64,000 nt of DNA from Carnobacterium sp. CP1 (GCF_001483965.1 NZ_CP010796.1:1302001-1366000); one strand, 5' to 3'. Shown: positions 1 to 9,355, counted from the first letter of the stretch. Made by a program: numbers and translations. Notes: generated from the letters alone by a model not told the origin.

Positions 1-2683
1 TGGCGGCTATTCCAGCTTTCAATAGAGGCGTCTGATACGTTAGGACTATTTTTGATTTTCCCGCCTCTAAGGGAATCCCTACGAATCCTTCATTGACTCG
101 CAAGGTTTCGATAGCCTTTCCATTCACTTCAGCTTGCCAGCCGCTCGTATAAGGAATGGTCGTTGTTAAGATACTAGCTTTTTCTTGCTCGATCGTCCCG
201 CTAACTTTCTGATTGGTAAATGCCGTGATTTCTAAAGCTTGTTTCTGTTTCTGTCTTACTCTTTCTTGATAGTCCTGATTTAAGGGCAGAGCTAGCACAT
301 TGATGTCAGAAACAGTGTAACTCCCTTCCCGATCAAACTGCAAACTTATCGTATCACTAGCCGCTGCCTCTGATTGATACCCTAAGTGAAACAGCATTTT
401 GTCTCGCGGCATGTAGGCACTGAAACTTAATAGATCCGATTGGTAAATGCTTTTCCGCTGTTTCCCCATCTTCATCACAGCTGTATAATTGATGGGATCT
501 CGCTTCCAACCCTGGCTTTTAACCGGTTCAAAATGCAATCCCTCTAAGTAAACATAAATGGCTGACTGTTCCATTTCATTTTTATTTTTTAGTTTAATCG
601 TCAATTTTCCAGATGTACCATGGACTTTAATGGTTTGGTTTTCGATGGTTAGTTTGTTTTCATCTTCTGAAAAAATATCAATGGTTAATTTTTTCGATTC
701 GGTTTCTTTATCAAATAAGCTTAACCCTTCCGTTTGTGCTTGTTTCTCATCCAATACGATACCGTAAGATAAGAAAGCTTCTTTTTCAACCGGGTTCATT
801 TTTTCAAAGGTTGATTCAGGCAAGTAAACATCTTCCGCGTAAGCAAAAGGATACGCTAACGTTGTTTCAGCTACAATAAACGAACGCTCTTTTCCTGATT
901 TTTTTTCCGTCACTTGATAACCATAAGGCAAGTATTTTTCGTTTTTTTCTTCTGTCACGATTGCTTGTACGTTCAAGAAATGGTTGATGATACTGCGGTC
1001 ATCAACACCATTTCGAATGGGTTGAATCAATTGAAATTGACCGCTTTCCAGTTTCCGAGCGAAATTTGCCACTTCGCCATTTGTAATAGACAAATAAGAG
1101 GATAATCCCATCCTATCCAATAAAACCAGCTGGTTTTTGACTTCTCTATCTTGAGACGTGACTCCTATCCGGTAAATTTCTTCTGCCTTTTGAGGTTGGA
1201 TCAGTTTTTCTGCACCCTCAAAAGTCTCTGTGTACAGTTTATCTACTGTACCGTAATCCAGTAAAGAAGATACTGTATTTTGTCCCCATGGATAGTAATA
1301 ATCCATAGCATTATAGGCTAAATTGCCCATTACTAAAGCAGTTAATAAAAAAGACAAGCCTTTTTTATCAATTGTTCCCAAAGTTCTATTTTGCTGTTTA
1401 ATATGGCCAATATAAAAAACGCCCCACATCAGCCAAGCAAAAAATACCGGAGCCACATAGGCAAAGCGGTAACCAGTAACCCATACCGAAGCTCCCGTAA
1501 TCAAACTAAAGAATATAAGTGAACCCGCCATAGCAGATAAGTCGCGCTTGGACAATTGAAATCGATAATTGTACAACTGTGCTGAGCCCCACGCAAGGAA
1601 AAAAGGCAAAACAAAAGTCCAACGATTGTATGGTCCAGAAAAACCATTCATCACTGATCCAAATGCAGGCAACAGCAACATAACACCAAAAATCAGCAGC
1701 ATGATCTTGATAAAACCATATCTTTTCTTATGCAAAAAAAGACACGGCAGCAACAATATCACGAAAGCTGAAAAGCCCATTGTGGACCATAAATAACTTC
1801 CAGGTATGAAAAGGTTGCGTATTAAAGCAATGTAATACTCTATCGGATACACTAGCAGCCCTTGGGCAAATTTGCTCGAAGCTTCTCTGGAAGACTGTAA
1901 AAAGCCTCCAACAACTGGAAAGAACAAAATACCCGACAACAATACTCCAATGATATAAGAATAGACAGCAGTCCAGATAAAGCCGACTATTTTGGTTATG
2001 TCTTTTTTTCCATAAATATAAAAATAACGGACTAAGGCGTAAATAAAGACCAATACTGTCAGCATATAAAAAAAGTAAAAATTGCTAAAAGCTCCCAAAA
2101 AAACAGCTATGATAAAAAGAGTATTGGATTGACGTTGTAAAATCCGTTCTATCCCTAAGCAAAATAGCGGAAACAGAACCATCGGCAACAGAAAGAAAGG
2201 ATGGCGTGTGGCATTCATTATAACGTAATAAGTAAAGGTATAAATTAACGATCCTACCAGTGCACCAGGCATTGCTATTCCTATTTTTCGACAAAAAATT
2301 AAAAAAACTGCGCCGATAGCGTACAGACGCAAAAGAATCAAGACATGAAAAGCCAGTTCCGTTTGGCTTGCCGGAAACAGCAACCCTAAGTAAACAAAGG
2401 GGTCCCCGACGACATAGTAGCCGTACGAATGAATCGTATCTGCCCCTAACCCGATGTTCCAATCCCATAATTTAAAACCTAGCGATGGCTGCTGTAAAAA
2501 ATCACGGACGATTTCTAAGTATTCTTTAAAAATTAAATAATGCTGGCTAAACCCATCTCTTTCCCAGATAAAAGATTTTTGTGCTACAAAAAAATAACCA
2601 TAGATCACTAACACCATAAGGGCAAATAAGAAAGTATACCAGTAGAAAGGATAAGCTGCTCTTTTTTTGTTGGAAACAGACAT
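1..2683 (-). CDS. YfhO-family polytopic membrane protein (3' end outside window)
   Basis: The frame is open from the ATG at 2683 to the window edge, so about 894 residues are visible and the C-terminus is missing. The N-terminal two thirds hold many hydrophobic segments (for example residues 14-34 and the block around residues 110-250). A long soluble part follows, as in YfhO/GT-C-like proteins. In Bacillus and Listeria, YfhO-type proteins act as the extracytoplasmic sugar transferase that uses undecaprenyl-phosphate-sugar. The gene lies 14 bases downstream of a GtrA gene and shares a direction with a GtrB-type glucosyltransferase, which supports that role. The exact acceptor (lipoteichoic acid, wall teichoic acid or other) cannot be read from the sequence. 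The RBS is AAGGAA, 6 bases before the ATG. Confidence 0.8.
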   Translation of the reverse strand, partial: MSVSNKKRAAYPFYWYTFLFALMVLVIYGYFFVAQKSFIWERDGFSQHYLIFKEYLEIVRDFLQQPSLGFKLWDWNIGLGADTIHSYGYYVVGDPFVYLGLLFPASQTELAFHVLILLRLYAIGAVFLIFCRKIGIAMPGALVGSLIYTFTYYVIMNATRHPFFLLPMVLFPLFCLGIERILQRQSNTLFIIAVFLGAFSNFYFFYMLTVLVFIYALVRYFYIYGKKDITKIVGFIWTAVYSYIIGVLLSGILFFPVVGGFLQSSREASSKFAQGLLVYPIEYYIALIRNLFIPGSYLWSTMGFSAFVILLLPCLFLHKKRYGFIKIMLLIFGVMLLLPAFGSVMNGFSGPYNRWTFVLPFFLAWGSAQLYNYRFQLSKRDLSAMAGSLIFFSLITGASVWVTGYRFAYVAPVFFAWLMWGVFYIGHIKQQNRTLGTIDKKGLSFLLTALVMGNLAYNAMDYYYPWGQNTVSSLLDYGTVDKLYTETFEGAEKLIQPQKAEEIYRIGVTSQDREVKNQLVLLDRMGLSSYLSITNGEVANFARKLESGQFQLIQPIRNGVDDRSIINHFLNVQAIVTEEKNEKYLPYGYQVTEKKSGKERSFIVAETTLAYPFAYAEDVYLPESTFEKMNPVEKEAFLSYGIVLDEKQAQTEGLSLFDKETESKKLTIDIFSEDENKLTIENQTIKVHGTSGKLTIKLKNKNEMEQSAIYVYLEGLHFEPVKSQGWKRDPINYTAVMKMGKQRKSIYQSDLLSFSAYMPRDKMLFHLGYQSEAAASDTISLQFDREGSYTVSDINVLALPLNQDYQERVRQKQKQALEITAFTNQKVSGTIEQEKASILTTTIPYTSGWQAEVNGKAIETLRVNEGFVGIPLEAGKSKIVLTYQTPLLKAGIAA

Positions 2684-2697
2684 AGCGTCATTCCTTT

Positions 2698-3105
2698 CTA
2701 TTTAAAGATAAACCATTTGCTAAAGAAATAGTTTAATAACACAACAATCAGCTGTGTAGCCAATTTGGCTAAATTCGCTTCTAAGTGAAGTCCGCCTATC
2801 AGCAGCCACATGCTCAACATGTCAAAGCCCGCTGAGATCAAACGGAAACTGCAGAATAAAAGAAATTCTTTTAGCCAGGCATTAACCGTCTCCGTTTCTG
2901 ATTTAAATACGAATTTTTTATTCGTGAAAAATGCAAAAAGAATCGACACTCCAATTGAAATGGCGTTTGCAATTAAATATTGAATCCCTAAAACAGAATC
3001 AAAGAGAAAAAACACGATTATATTGACTAGCGTTGTTAATCCACCGAAAATTAAATAACTGAGGACTTCTTCATTTTTTTGATAAAATCTTTTCAAGGCT
3101 GACAT
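2698..3105 (-). CDS. GtrA/GtcA-family membrane protein
   Basis: A 135-residue protein with four hydrophobic segments (about residues 16-37, 40-60, 80-101 and 107-130) and a basic pair between helices 2 and 3 (FFTNKKFVF), the typical GtrA pattern. GtrA proteins are thought to flip, or help present, undecaprenyl-phosphate-linked sugar across the membrane. It sits between a GtrB-type glycosyltransferase upstream and a YfhO-like transferase downstream, all on the minus strand with short gaps, so the three are likely co-transcribed. The family assignment is good; the sugar is unknown. Confidence 0.85.
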   Translation of the reverse strand: MSALKRFYQKNEEVLSYLIFGGLTTLVNIIVFFLFDSVLGIQYLIANAISIGVSILFAFFTNKKFVFKSETETVNAWLKEFLLFCSFRLISAGFDMLSMWLLIGGLHLEANLAKLATQLIVVLLNYFFSKWFIFK

Positions 3106-3148
3106 TGATACTTAACACCACTTTCATTCTTTTAGCGAACTCGATCGA

Positions 3149-4135
3149 TCAGTCTGCGTGAGACTGTTTCTGGTTCTTTTCTTCTTCTTCTTCCTCTTTT
3201 TCTTCTGAATATTCTTGTATAAAATACAAGGGCCGTTCTTTTGTTTCAATAAATACGCGTCCTAAGTACTCGCCAATGACTCCCAAAGAAATCAACTGGA
3301 TGCCTCCGATAAATAAAACACCAGCAATAATGGAAGCATATCCTGCCGTTTCGATGCCAAACAATAACGTTTTTACTAACTCAAATAATAAGTATGCGAA
3401 TGCAAAGAACGAAATGACAAAACCGATAATCGACCAGATTTTTAAAGGGACTGTACTGTAGGAAGTGATCCCATCCAAAGCTAATTTGACCAATTCGGAA
3501 AATTTCCATTTGCTTTCACCGGCGCCTCTTGGTTCAGCCACATAAGCAATTTCTTTCTTTTTAAAACCGATCCAGCCATACATGCCTTTTGTGTAACGCT
3601 CTTGTTCGCGCAATGTTATCAACGCTTGAACACACTTTTTATCCAACAAGCGAAAATCGCCTGCTTGAGGGTGAATTTTTTCTTTCGCTATTTTCTGCAA
3701 CAGCTGGTAATACTTTTTGGAAGCCCACTTTTTAAACCAAGTTTCTCCTTCTCGCGCTTTGCGTATAGCATACACATCATCGTAACCAGCTTCCCACCAT
3801 TCTAACATTTCACTGAACAGTTCTGGCGGCTGCTGTAAATCAGCATCAATAATAATCGTCGCATCGCCAGCGGCATGGTCGAATCCCGCTAACATCGCGA
3901 TCTCTTTGCCAAAATTTCGAGACAAATCAATATATTGAACGCGCTGGTCTACCTGCTTGAATTGTTTGATTTTGTTTATAGTACCATCAGAACTGCCGTC
4001 ATTAACAAACAAAAATTGAAAAGCGTAATCGGGTAACGTTGCACAGACTATCTTCAATCTTTCGTACATTGGTACAATGACCGCTTCTTCATTATAGGCA
4101 GGAATTAATATCGTAATGGTTTTCATTGCATCCAA
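3149..4135 (-). CDS. GtrB/CsbB-type undecaprenyl-phosphate glycosyltransferase (GT2)
   Basis: A 328-residue family-2 glycosyltransferase. The N-terminal domain opens with a Rossmann-like strand and IPAYNEE (about residues 11-17), then the DDG-type nucleotide-sugar site VNDGSSDG and a metal-binding DADLQQPP motif. Two C-terminal transmembrane helices lie near residues 232-255 and 264-290. This is the architecture of enzymes that load a sugar onto undecaprenyl phosphate on the cytoplasmic face. The tail after about residue 308 is strikingly acidic, a Glu-rich run before the stop. Two starts are possible (4135 or 4126); the AGGAAGG box fits either. It is the first gene of the presumed three-gene glycosylation unit. 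Confidence 0.88.
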   Translation of the reverse strand: MDAMKTITILIPAYNEEAVIVPMYERLKIVCATLPDYAFQFLFVNDGSSDGTINKIKQFKQVDQRVQYIDLSRNFGKEIAMLAGFDHAAGDATIIIDADLQQPPELFSEMLEWWEAGYDDVYAIRKAREGETWFKKWASKKYYQLLQKIAKEKIHPQAGDFRLLDKKCVQALITLREQERYTKGMYGWIGFKKKEIAYVAEPRGAGESKWKFSELVKLALDGITSYSTVPLKIWSIIGFVISFFAFAYLLFELVKTLLFGIETAGYASIIAGVLFIGGIQLISLGVIGEYLGRVFIETKERPLYFIQEYSEEKEEEEEEKNQKQSHAD

Positions 4136-4219
4136 CCCTTCCTGATTTAATTAAGCCTACTAAAATTACTGGATTAATTCTAGTATAACCTTTTAAAAAA
4201 CAGTCGTCTATTCTGTTAC

Positions 4220-4247
4220 TTTATAATACAGTTTTCTCTTTTATCAA
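4220..4247 (-). promoter_or_regulatory. Predicted promoter of the glycosylation operon
   Basis: On the minus strand there is a -35 TTGATA (4247-4242), a 16-base spacer and a -10 TATAAA (4225-4220), about 85 bases upstream of the GtrB gene. Assigned by consensus match only. Confidence 0.4.
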
Positions 4248-4256
4248 AAACAAAAA

Positions 4257-4337
4257 GGCTCTTTGTAAAGTTGTAGAATAAACATATACTTATTTGGCTT
4301 CCCAACATCAAAAATGATAGATCCAAACAAAAGAGCT
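4257..4337. repeat. Possible ISL3-type terminal remnant or MITE
   Basis: An 81-base non-coding stretch begins GGCTCTTTGT and ends with ACAAAAGAGCT, so its ends are imperfect inverted repeats. The outer GGCTCTTTGT end resembles the ends of ISL3-family insertion sequences as I remember them. There is no transposase frame inside. It sits between the gpmA terminator and the promoter of the glycosylation operon. Confidence 0.3.
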
Positions 4338-4371
4338 CGTGCAAAAGTGACAGAATACACCTTTACACGAG
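4336..4371 (-). terminator. Terminator downstream of gpmA
   Basis: An imperfect hairpin (CTCGTG paired with CACGAG, with a further paired AAA/TTT and GTG/CAC inside), followed on the minus strand by CTCTTTTGTTT. It lies just after the gpmA stop codon. Confidence 0.6.
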
Positions 4372-4380
4372 TCCTTTAGC

Positions 4381-5070
4381 TTAAAGATAATATTTTTTAA
4401 TGACCGCTAATTCATCATCTAATTCGTATACTAACGGTTGCCCAGTCGGGATTTCTAATTCCATGATATCATCGTCTGAGATTTCTTCAATGTACTTCGC
4501 TAAAGCCCGTAAAGAGTTGCCGTGTGCTGCTACTAAAACGGTTTTCCCTTCTAAGATAGCTGGTGCGATTTGATCTTCCCAAAATGGAATAACACGAGCT
4601 AATGTGCTTTTTAAATCTTCTCCCATCGGTACCACTCGTTTTTGCAAGTTCGCATACCGTCGATCGTTTAAAGCTGAATTTGGGTCATCTGGTTTTAATA
4701 ATGGCGGCAACGTATCATAAGAACGACGCCATAATTGAACTTGCTCGATGCCGTATTTATCCGCCGTTGCTTTTTTGTTTAACCCCTGCAACGCTCCGTA
4801 ATGGCGTTCATTTAAGCGCCACGTTTTGATTTCCGGCACCCAAAGCTGATCGGATTCTTCTAAAACAATGTGACAAGTTTTGATTGCCCGTTTTAAAACA
4901 GATGTAAAAGCCATATCTAATTCGATCCCGGCTTCTTTTAATTTACGCCCGGCTTCGTGAGCTTCTTTCAATCCTGCATCACTCAAATCTACATCGACCC
5001 AGCCGGTAAATTGGTTCAATGCATTCCATTCGCTTAATCCATGACGCACAAATATAATTCTTCTCATCAT
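4381..5070 (-). CDS. gpmA: 2,3-bisphosphoglycerate-dependent phosphoglycerate mutase
   Basis: A 229-residue glycolytic enzyme that interconverts 3- and 2-phosphoglycerate. The catalytic RHG (VRHGLSEWN, residues 8-16) carries the phospho-histidine. The second catalytic histidine is in [10 protein letters not shown] near residue 180. The LNERHYG motif and the TGWVDVDLS segment are typical of the dPGM family, and the length is normal. The protein begins Met-Met; the AGGG box lies 3 bases before the first and 6 before the second ATG (5067), so the second is the likelier start. It is monocistronic, with its own terminator downstream. Confidence 0.96.
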   Translation of the reverse strand: MMRRIIFVRHGLSEWNALNQFTGWVDVDLSDAGLKEAHEAGRKLKEAGIELDMAFTSVLKRAIKTCHIVLEESDQLWVPEIKTWRLNERHYGALQGLNKKATADKYGIEQVQLWRRSYDTLPPLLKPDDPNSALNDRRYANLQKRVVPMGEDLKSTLARVIPFWEDQIAPAILEGKTVLVAAHGNSLRALAKYIEEISDDDIMELEIPTGQPLVYELDDELAVIKKYYL

Positions 5071-5189
5071 TATCCCTACCCTCGCTGTTTAGTCTGCACC
5101 TTGATTGTACACCTTGCACGTAAGCAAATGCACACGAAATGATTGTCTTGATGAGGAAATAAGAATAAAACAGTACTGCTGCAAATCAT

Positions 5190-5218
5190 TTGACATTCAT
5201 TACTGAACATTGTAAGCT
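5190..5218 (+). promoter_or_regulatory. Predicted copB promoter
   Basis: TTGACA at 5190-5195, a 17-base spacer and TAAGCT at 5213-5218. The -35 is perfect and the -10 is weak. It sits directly upstream of the cop-like operator. Confidence 0.5.
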
Positions 5219-5230
5219 ACTGATAACAAA

Positions 5231-5248
5231 CGTTTACGTGTGTAAACG
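5231..5248. promoter_or_regulatory. cop-box-like operator
   Basis: A perfect inverted repeat, CGTTTAC-GTGT-GTAAACG. Its core TACGTGTGTA differs by one base from the TACAnnTGTA box bound by CopY/CopR repressors of enterococci and lactococci. It lies between the predicted promoter and the copper ATPase gene, where a repressor would block transcription. No copY gene is visible nearby, so the regulator would have to be encoded elsewhere. Confidence 0.6.
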
Positions 5249-5298
5249 AAAAACGTCATTACTATATAAGTAGGTTAATCTTACAAGGAGGAATTAAA

Positions 5299-7362
5299 AT
5301 GTCCGACAAACACCAGCAAGATCATCCCAAGATGGAACACGAAGCGATGGACCATAGTAAAATGGAGCATGGCTCAATGGATCACGGTTCGATGGACCAT
5401 TCTATGCATATGGGAAACTTAAAACAGAAATTTTTTATTTCTTTGATTCTGGCCATTCCGATTATTTTGCTTTCGCCAATGATGGGCGTTACCTTGCCTT
5501 TTCAATTTTCATTTAATGGTTCGGATTGGGTCGTTTTAATCTTAGCCTCTATTTTATTCTTTTACGGTGGTATGCCTTTCTTACAAGGAGCCAAGATGGA
5601 GCTTCAAGGAAAAAATCCAGCGATGATGACCTTGATTTCCTTAGGAATCTCGGTTTCTTATTTCTACAGTGTTTATGCATTCATTGCGAATAACCTCCTT
5701 CACACTCAAAATCACGTGATGGATTTCTTCTGGGAACTAGCCACGCTTATTTTAATTATGCTGCTTGGGCATTGGATTGAAATGAATGCTGTTAGCAATG
5801 CGGGCAATGCTCTGCAAAAGATGGCCGAATTATTGCCCGGAACAGCTAATGTACTTGATGAAGAAGGAAACACTACTGAAGTTGCTCTAAAAGAAGTGCA
5901 TATCGGAGACAAAATCGTTGTAAAAGCCGGCGGAAAGATTCCGACTGATGGAATCATTATTAATGGACAAACAACCGTTAATGAATCCATGGTCACTGGC
6001 GAAGCAAAAGATGTTTCAAAAAAAGAGCAGGACAAAGTCATCGGAGGTTCCATCAACGGATCAGGAACCATTTCCGTCGATGTGACAGGAACAGGCGAAT
6101 CCGGCTACTTGTCGCAAGTCATGGCACTTGTTAGCAGTGCTCAACAAGAAAAATCAAAAGTAGAGTCGCTTTCAGACAAAGTCGCTAAACTGCTTTTCTA
6201 TGTAGCTTTAGCTGTTGGTATTTTAGCCTTTATTATCTGGCTCGTGGTTACAAAAGATATGAACATTGCTTTAGAACGGATGGTAACGGTCTTTATTATT
6301 GCTTGTCCACATGCCCTTGGTTTAGCTATTCCGCTAGCAACAGCCCGGTCTACTTCTTTAGGCGCTCAAAATGGATTACTCGTCAAAAACAGACAAGCTT
6401 TAGAAGTTGCCAAAAAAGTGGATGTCGTTATGATGGACAAAACTGGAACCTTAACAGAAGGCAATTTCGCAGTCTCGGCCTTTAAATCTTTTTCAACGGA
6501 CTATACTGAAAATGACGTTTTGGAATATATGGGAGCTTTAGAAAAAGACTCCAGTCACCCGCTTTCCGTGGGTGTGCTAAAAAAATTGGAAGAATTAAAC
6601 TTAACCACTCCGGCAGCAACAGACACTTCAACCATACCAGGCGTGGGAATCGAAGGAACCATTGAACACCAAACGGTTAAAATCGTCAGCGTCGCTTATC
6701 TGACTAAAAAAGGTATCTCTTACGATCAGCAACTTTTTTCTGAATTGTCCACTAAAGGCAATTCGGTTAGTTTCTTGCTAGTCAATGACAAAAATATCGG
6801 CTTAGTCGCACAAGGCGATCAAATCAAGCCTGAAGCCAAAACCATGATCCAAGCCCTAAAAGATCAAAACATCAAGCCGGTCATGTTGACTGGCGACAAT
6901 CAGCAAGCAGCTGCTGCCGTTGCTCAACAACTCGGAATTGATGATGTCCATGCAGAATTACTGCCTGAAGACAAAGAAAAACTCGTTAAGGAATACAAAA
7001 ATAACGGTTTAGTTGTCATGATGGTCGGAGATGGGGTCAATGATGCTCCAAGCCTAGTCAGAGCGAATGTCGGTGTTGCGATTGGGGCCGGAACCGATGT
7101 AGCCGTAGATTCAGCTGATGTGATCCTGGTCAAAAGCGATCCGGCAGATATTCTCCATTTCTTATCTCTAGCTAAAAATACTTCTAAAAAGATGGTTCAA
7201 AATTTATGGTGGGGAGCTGGCTACAATATCGTCGCTATTCCTTTAGCAGCAGGAGTGCTGGCTTTTGCGGGAATCCTCTTAAGCCCTGCAGTAGGAGCCA
7301 TTATCATGTCCTTTAGCACAGTGATCGTAGCCGTAAACGCTATGCTGTTAAAAATTGACTAA
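5299..7362 (+). CDS. copB: CopB-type copper-translocating P-type ATPase
   Basis: A 687-residue P1B-type ATPase. The first 37 residues are rich in His and Met (repeated MDH/MEH units), a metal-binding tail typical of CopB instead of CxxC domains. The membrane metal site is CPH (about residues 335-337) rather than the CPC of CopA. The phosphorylated DKTGTLTEG is near residue 380, the TGDN nucleotide-domain motif near 533, and GDGVNDAPS near 576. In Enterococcus hirae, CopB exports Cu(I)/Ag(I). The gene stands alone, without copY, copA or copZ, behind a cop-like operator and an AAGGAGG RBS 7 bases before the ATG. Confidence 0.93.
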   Translation: MSDKHQQDHPKMEHEAMDHSKMEHGSMDHGSMDHSMHMGNLKQKFFISLILAIPIILLSPMMGVTLPFQFSFNGSDWVVLILASILFFYGGMPFLQGAKMELQGKNPAMMTLISLGISVSYFYSVYAFIANNLLHTQNHVMDFFWELATLILIMLLGHWIEMNAVSNAGNALQKMAELLPGTANVLDEEGNTTEVALKEVHIGDKIVVKAGGKIPTDGIIINGQTTVNESMVTGEAKDVSKKEQDKVIGGSINGSGTISVDVTGTGESGYLSQVMALVSSAQQEKSKVESLSDKVAKLLFYVALAVGILAFIIWLVVTKDMNIALERMVTVFIIACPHALGLAIPLATARSTSLGAQNGLLVKNRQALEVAKKVDVVMMDKTGTLTEGNFAVSAFKSFSTDYTENDVLEYMGALEKDSSHPLSVGVLKKLEELNLTTPAATDTSTIPGVGIEGTIEHQTVKIVSVAYLTKKGISYDQQLFSELSTKGNSVSFLLVNDKNIGLVAQGDQIKPEAKTMIQALKDQNIKPVMLTGDNQQAAAAVAQQLGIDDVHAELLPEDKEKLVKEYKNNGLVVMMVGDGVNDAPSLVRANVGVAIGAGTDVAVDSADVILVKSDPADILHFLSLAKNTSKKMVQNLWWGAGYNIVAIPLAAGVLAFAGILLSPAVGAIIMSFSTVIVAVNAMLLKID

Positions 7363-7396
7363 AAGAAAATCCGTTTAAACCAAGACAGTTAAAAAT

Positions 7397-7440
7397 GGCC
7401 CCTTTCTCCTGAATAAAACAGGAAAAAGAGGTCGTTTTTT
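7397..7440 (+). terminator. copB terminator
   Basis: An imperfect hairpin (CCCCTTTCTCCTG against CAGGAAAAAGAGGTC) is followed by GTTTTTT, 35 bases after the copB stop. Confidence 0.75.
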
Positions 7441-7506
7441 GCTAATAGCAGGAATTCTATTGGTTCAGTCGAAAATTGGCAGGGGATGACATCCTTTATC
7501 GTATTC

Positions 7507-7699
7507 AAAAAAATTTGCGTGCCTTAAGTGATAGCATTTCTCACACTTAGGGCACGCAAAAGAGTTTACGACCTTATCGCTAGAGATTTAAATGACTTAA
7601 GGTCCTTAAAAGGATTGGAACCCTCTACCCTCTATGCTTTATGTTTATTTCACCTATCATTACGTCAAAAAAGATACGTGAAGAATATTCTTATTCATA
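7507..7699 (-). ncRNA. Predicted small RNA (orphan promoter plus strong terminator)
   Basis: On the minus strand a TATAAT -10 (7710-7705), with TTGTTT 16 bases upstream (7732-7727), points into a stretch with no convincing reading frame. About 190 bases later there is a very strong terminator: a stem of about 18 base pairs (arms about 7514-7530 and 7544-7560, one mismatch) followed directly by seven T (7513-7507). An independent short transcript is inferred. I do not recognise a known RNA family: it lacks SRP, RNase P or tmRNA hallmarks. The small plus-strand frame over the same bases (7528-7740) has no RBS or recognisable product. Confidence 0.4.
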
Positions 7700-7795
7700 C
7701 CTTTATTATATCCTCCGTGAAACAAAAAACAAATAGGTGAACAGTTGAAGAAATAAGCTTCTTTTCGTTAATTTTTTATAATATCCTATTCTGTT

Positions 7796-7841
7796 AAAAA
7801 CCTCCAACAATCGGTCTAAAAACCGTTGCTGGAGGTTTTTT
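7796..7841. terminator. Terminator of the reductase gene (bidirectional shape)
   Basis: A near-perfect hairpin, AAAAACCTCC...GGAGGTTTTTT, 29 bases past the stop of the flavoprotein gene. It separates that gene from the predicted small RNA. Confidence 0.85.
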
Positions 7842-7869
7842 AGTTTAGTGTGATTCAAACAGAATAAAA

Positions 7870-9210
7870 TTAAGCATAAATCGACGTTAAATCACTAGCA
7901 ATCGTTGGGTAAGCCAAAATCAATTGCGCTACATCTTCTGCTGGTGTTTTTTGATCAATCAACAGACTAAAGAAGTTGATCAAATCATCGGCTCTTTTGT
8001 TGATACACGTTGCTCCGACTAATAATCCTGTTTTACGTTCTGTAATGATTTTGATTTTTGAAACAGGCTCGTTTACCCGATGGTAGCTGAACCAAGAAGT
8101 TGCATCAATGTCAGAAACGTCATAATCCTCTTCTTGCTCAGACGCTTGTGCTGCTGTCATTCCAGTTTGAGCTAATTTAGGACTGGAAAAGATTGTGGTC
8201 GGAATACTTGGATAGGCAATTTTTTCTGTTGCTTCGCCTGTCAGATAATGAACCAAATAACTTCCCTCAAAAGTAGAGACGGGTGTCAGTTTGGGCTGGG
8301 TTTTCGACAACACATCGCCACAAGCAAAAATGGCAGCATTGCTGGTTTGCAAATACTCATTGACTGTGATGCCTTTTTTATCAAATGCTACTCCGGCATT
8401 TTCTAATTTCAATTCATCTATATTTGGAACCCGGCCGGTTGAACAAAATACCAGATCGCTGGTCAAATGAAATTCTTTACCATCTGTCAAAATGAAAGAG
8501 TCGGCTTTTTTTTCGATTTTATTAATATCTATATTGAAATGAAACGTCACGCCTTTTGTTTCTAATTGATGCACAATTTCTTTTACATATTCTTCGTCAA
8601 AAGCTTTCAGGGGACGACCATTGTGATGAACCAAATGAACGTTAGCTCCTGCAGCATTAGCGATAGCTGCCAACTCAAAAGCAATATATCCTCCACCGAC
8701 AAAAGTAATAGTTTCAGGCATTTCAGGTAAAGATAGAAAATCATTACTGGTTAAGAAGTGCTCTTTTCCTTCAATCGGTAAAATAGAGGGTTTAGCGCCT
8801 GCAGCAATAACAAAACGTTCCGCCGTCAGTGTATCCTCATTTACTTGAAGTGTTTTTTCATCCGTAAACTGAGCACTACCAGTAAAGGTTTCTACACCAG
8901 CTGACTGCAAACTTTCTTGACTTGTTTTGGGTACTGGCTTAGTAAAGGTTTCTTTAAATGCCATTAGTTCAGGCCAATTGACTTGAGGAGTAACAGAAAA
9001 ACCTTTGCCTGCTAATTGAGTGACGGCATCTTTAGCTTCTACAGCTGATACCAATACTTTTTTAGGGTCACAACCACGGTTGGGACAAGTTCCGCCCCAT
9101 AAGTCGTTTTCTACGACAGCTACTTTTTCCCCAGTTGCTGCCAACCCGTTTGCTATTGCTGTTCCGCCAACACCGCTGCCGATAACGATTACATCAAATG
9201 CTTTTTCCAT
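7870..9210 (-). CDS. Glutathione reductase-like FAD/NAD(P) disulfide oxidoreductase
   Basis: A 446-residue class I pyridine nucleotide-disulfide oxidoreductase. The FAD-binding GSGVGG is at residues 11-16 and the redox disulfide lies in GGTCPNRGCDPKK (Cys42 and Cys47). The NAD(P) fold has VGGGYIAFE near residue 170, and FACGDV is the second FAD motif. The C-terminal dimerisation domain normally carries a catalytic HPT motif; here the matching stretch reads AYPTIASD, with Tyr434 in place of His. The protein therefore has the family fold and disulfide but an altered acid/base. The substrate (glutathione, bacillithiol, another thiol or a quinone) is unknown. The RBS GGGAGG lies 8 bases before the ATG. 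Confidence 0.8.
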   Translation of the reverse strand: MEKAFDVIVIGSGVGGTAIANGLAATGEKVAVVENDLWGGTCPNRGCDPKKVLVSAVEAKDAVTQLAGKGFSVTPQVNWPELMAFKETFTKPVPKTSQESLQSAGVETFTGSAQFTDEKTLQVNEDTLTAERFVIAAGAKPSILPIEGKEHFLTSNDFLSLPEMPETITFVGGGYIAFELAAIANAAGANVHLVHHNGRPLKAFDEEYVKEIVHQLETKGVTFHFNIDINKIEKKADSFILTDGKEFHLTSDLVFCSTGRVPNIDELKLENAGVAFDKKGITVNEYLQTSNAAIFACGDVLSKTQPKLTPVSTFEGSYLVHYLTGEATEKIAYPSIPTTIFSSPKLAQTGMTAAQASEQEEDYDVSDIDATSWFSYHRVNEPVSKIKIITERKTGLLVGATCINKRADDLINFFSLLIDQKTPAEDVAQLILAYPTIASDLTSIYA

Positions 9211-9355
9211 CCGTAAAACCTCCCTTTCAAATACGTTTTACCATAGACTGTATGAATTTGCCACTAACTGGACTTATCTAGAAAGAGAAAGGGAAATGCC
9301 ATTATCAGCTACTGGAATGGCACTACTCTACCTTGTAATGGAAATATAATTAGTA

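Noticed and set aside
2085-2468. A 127-codon minus-strand frame
   Set aside because: It lies inside the long YfhO-like gene in another frame and shows no family features.
7528-7740. A 70-codon plus-strand frame
   Set aside because: No RBS, no recognisable product, and it is antisense to a better supported small RNA with promoter and terminator.
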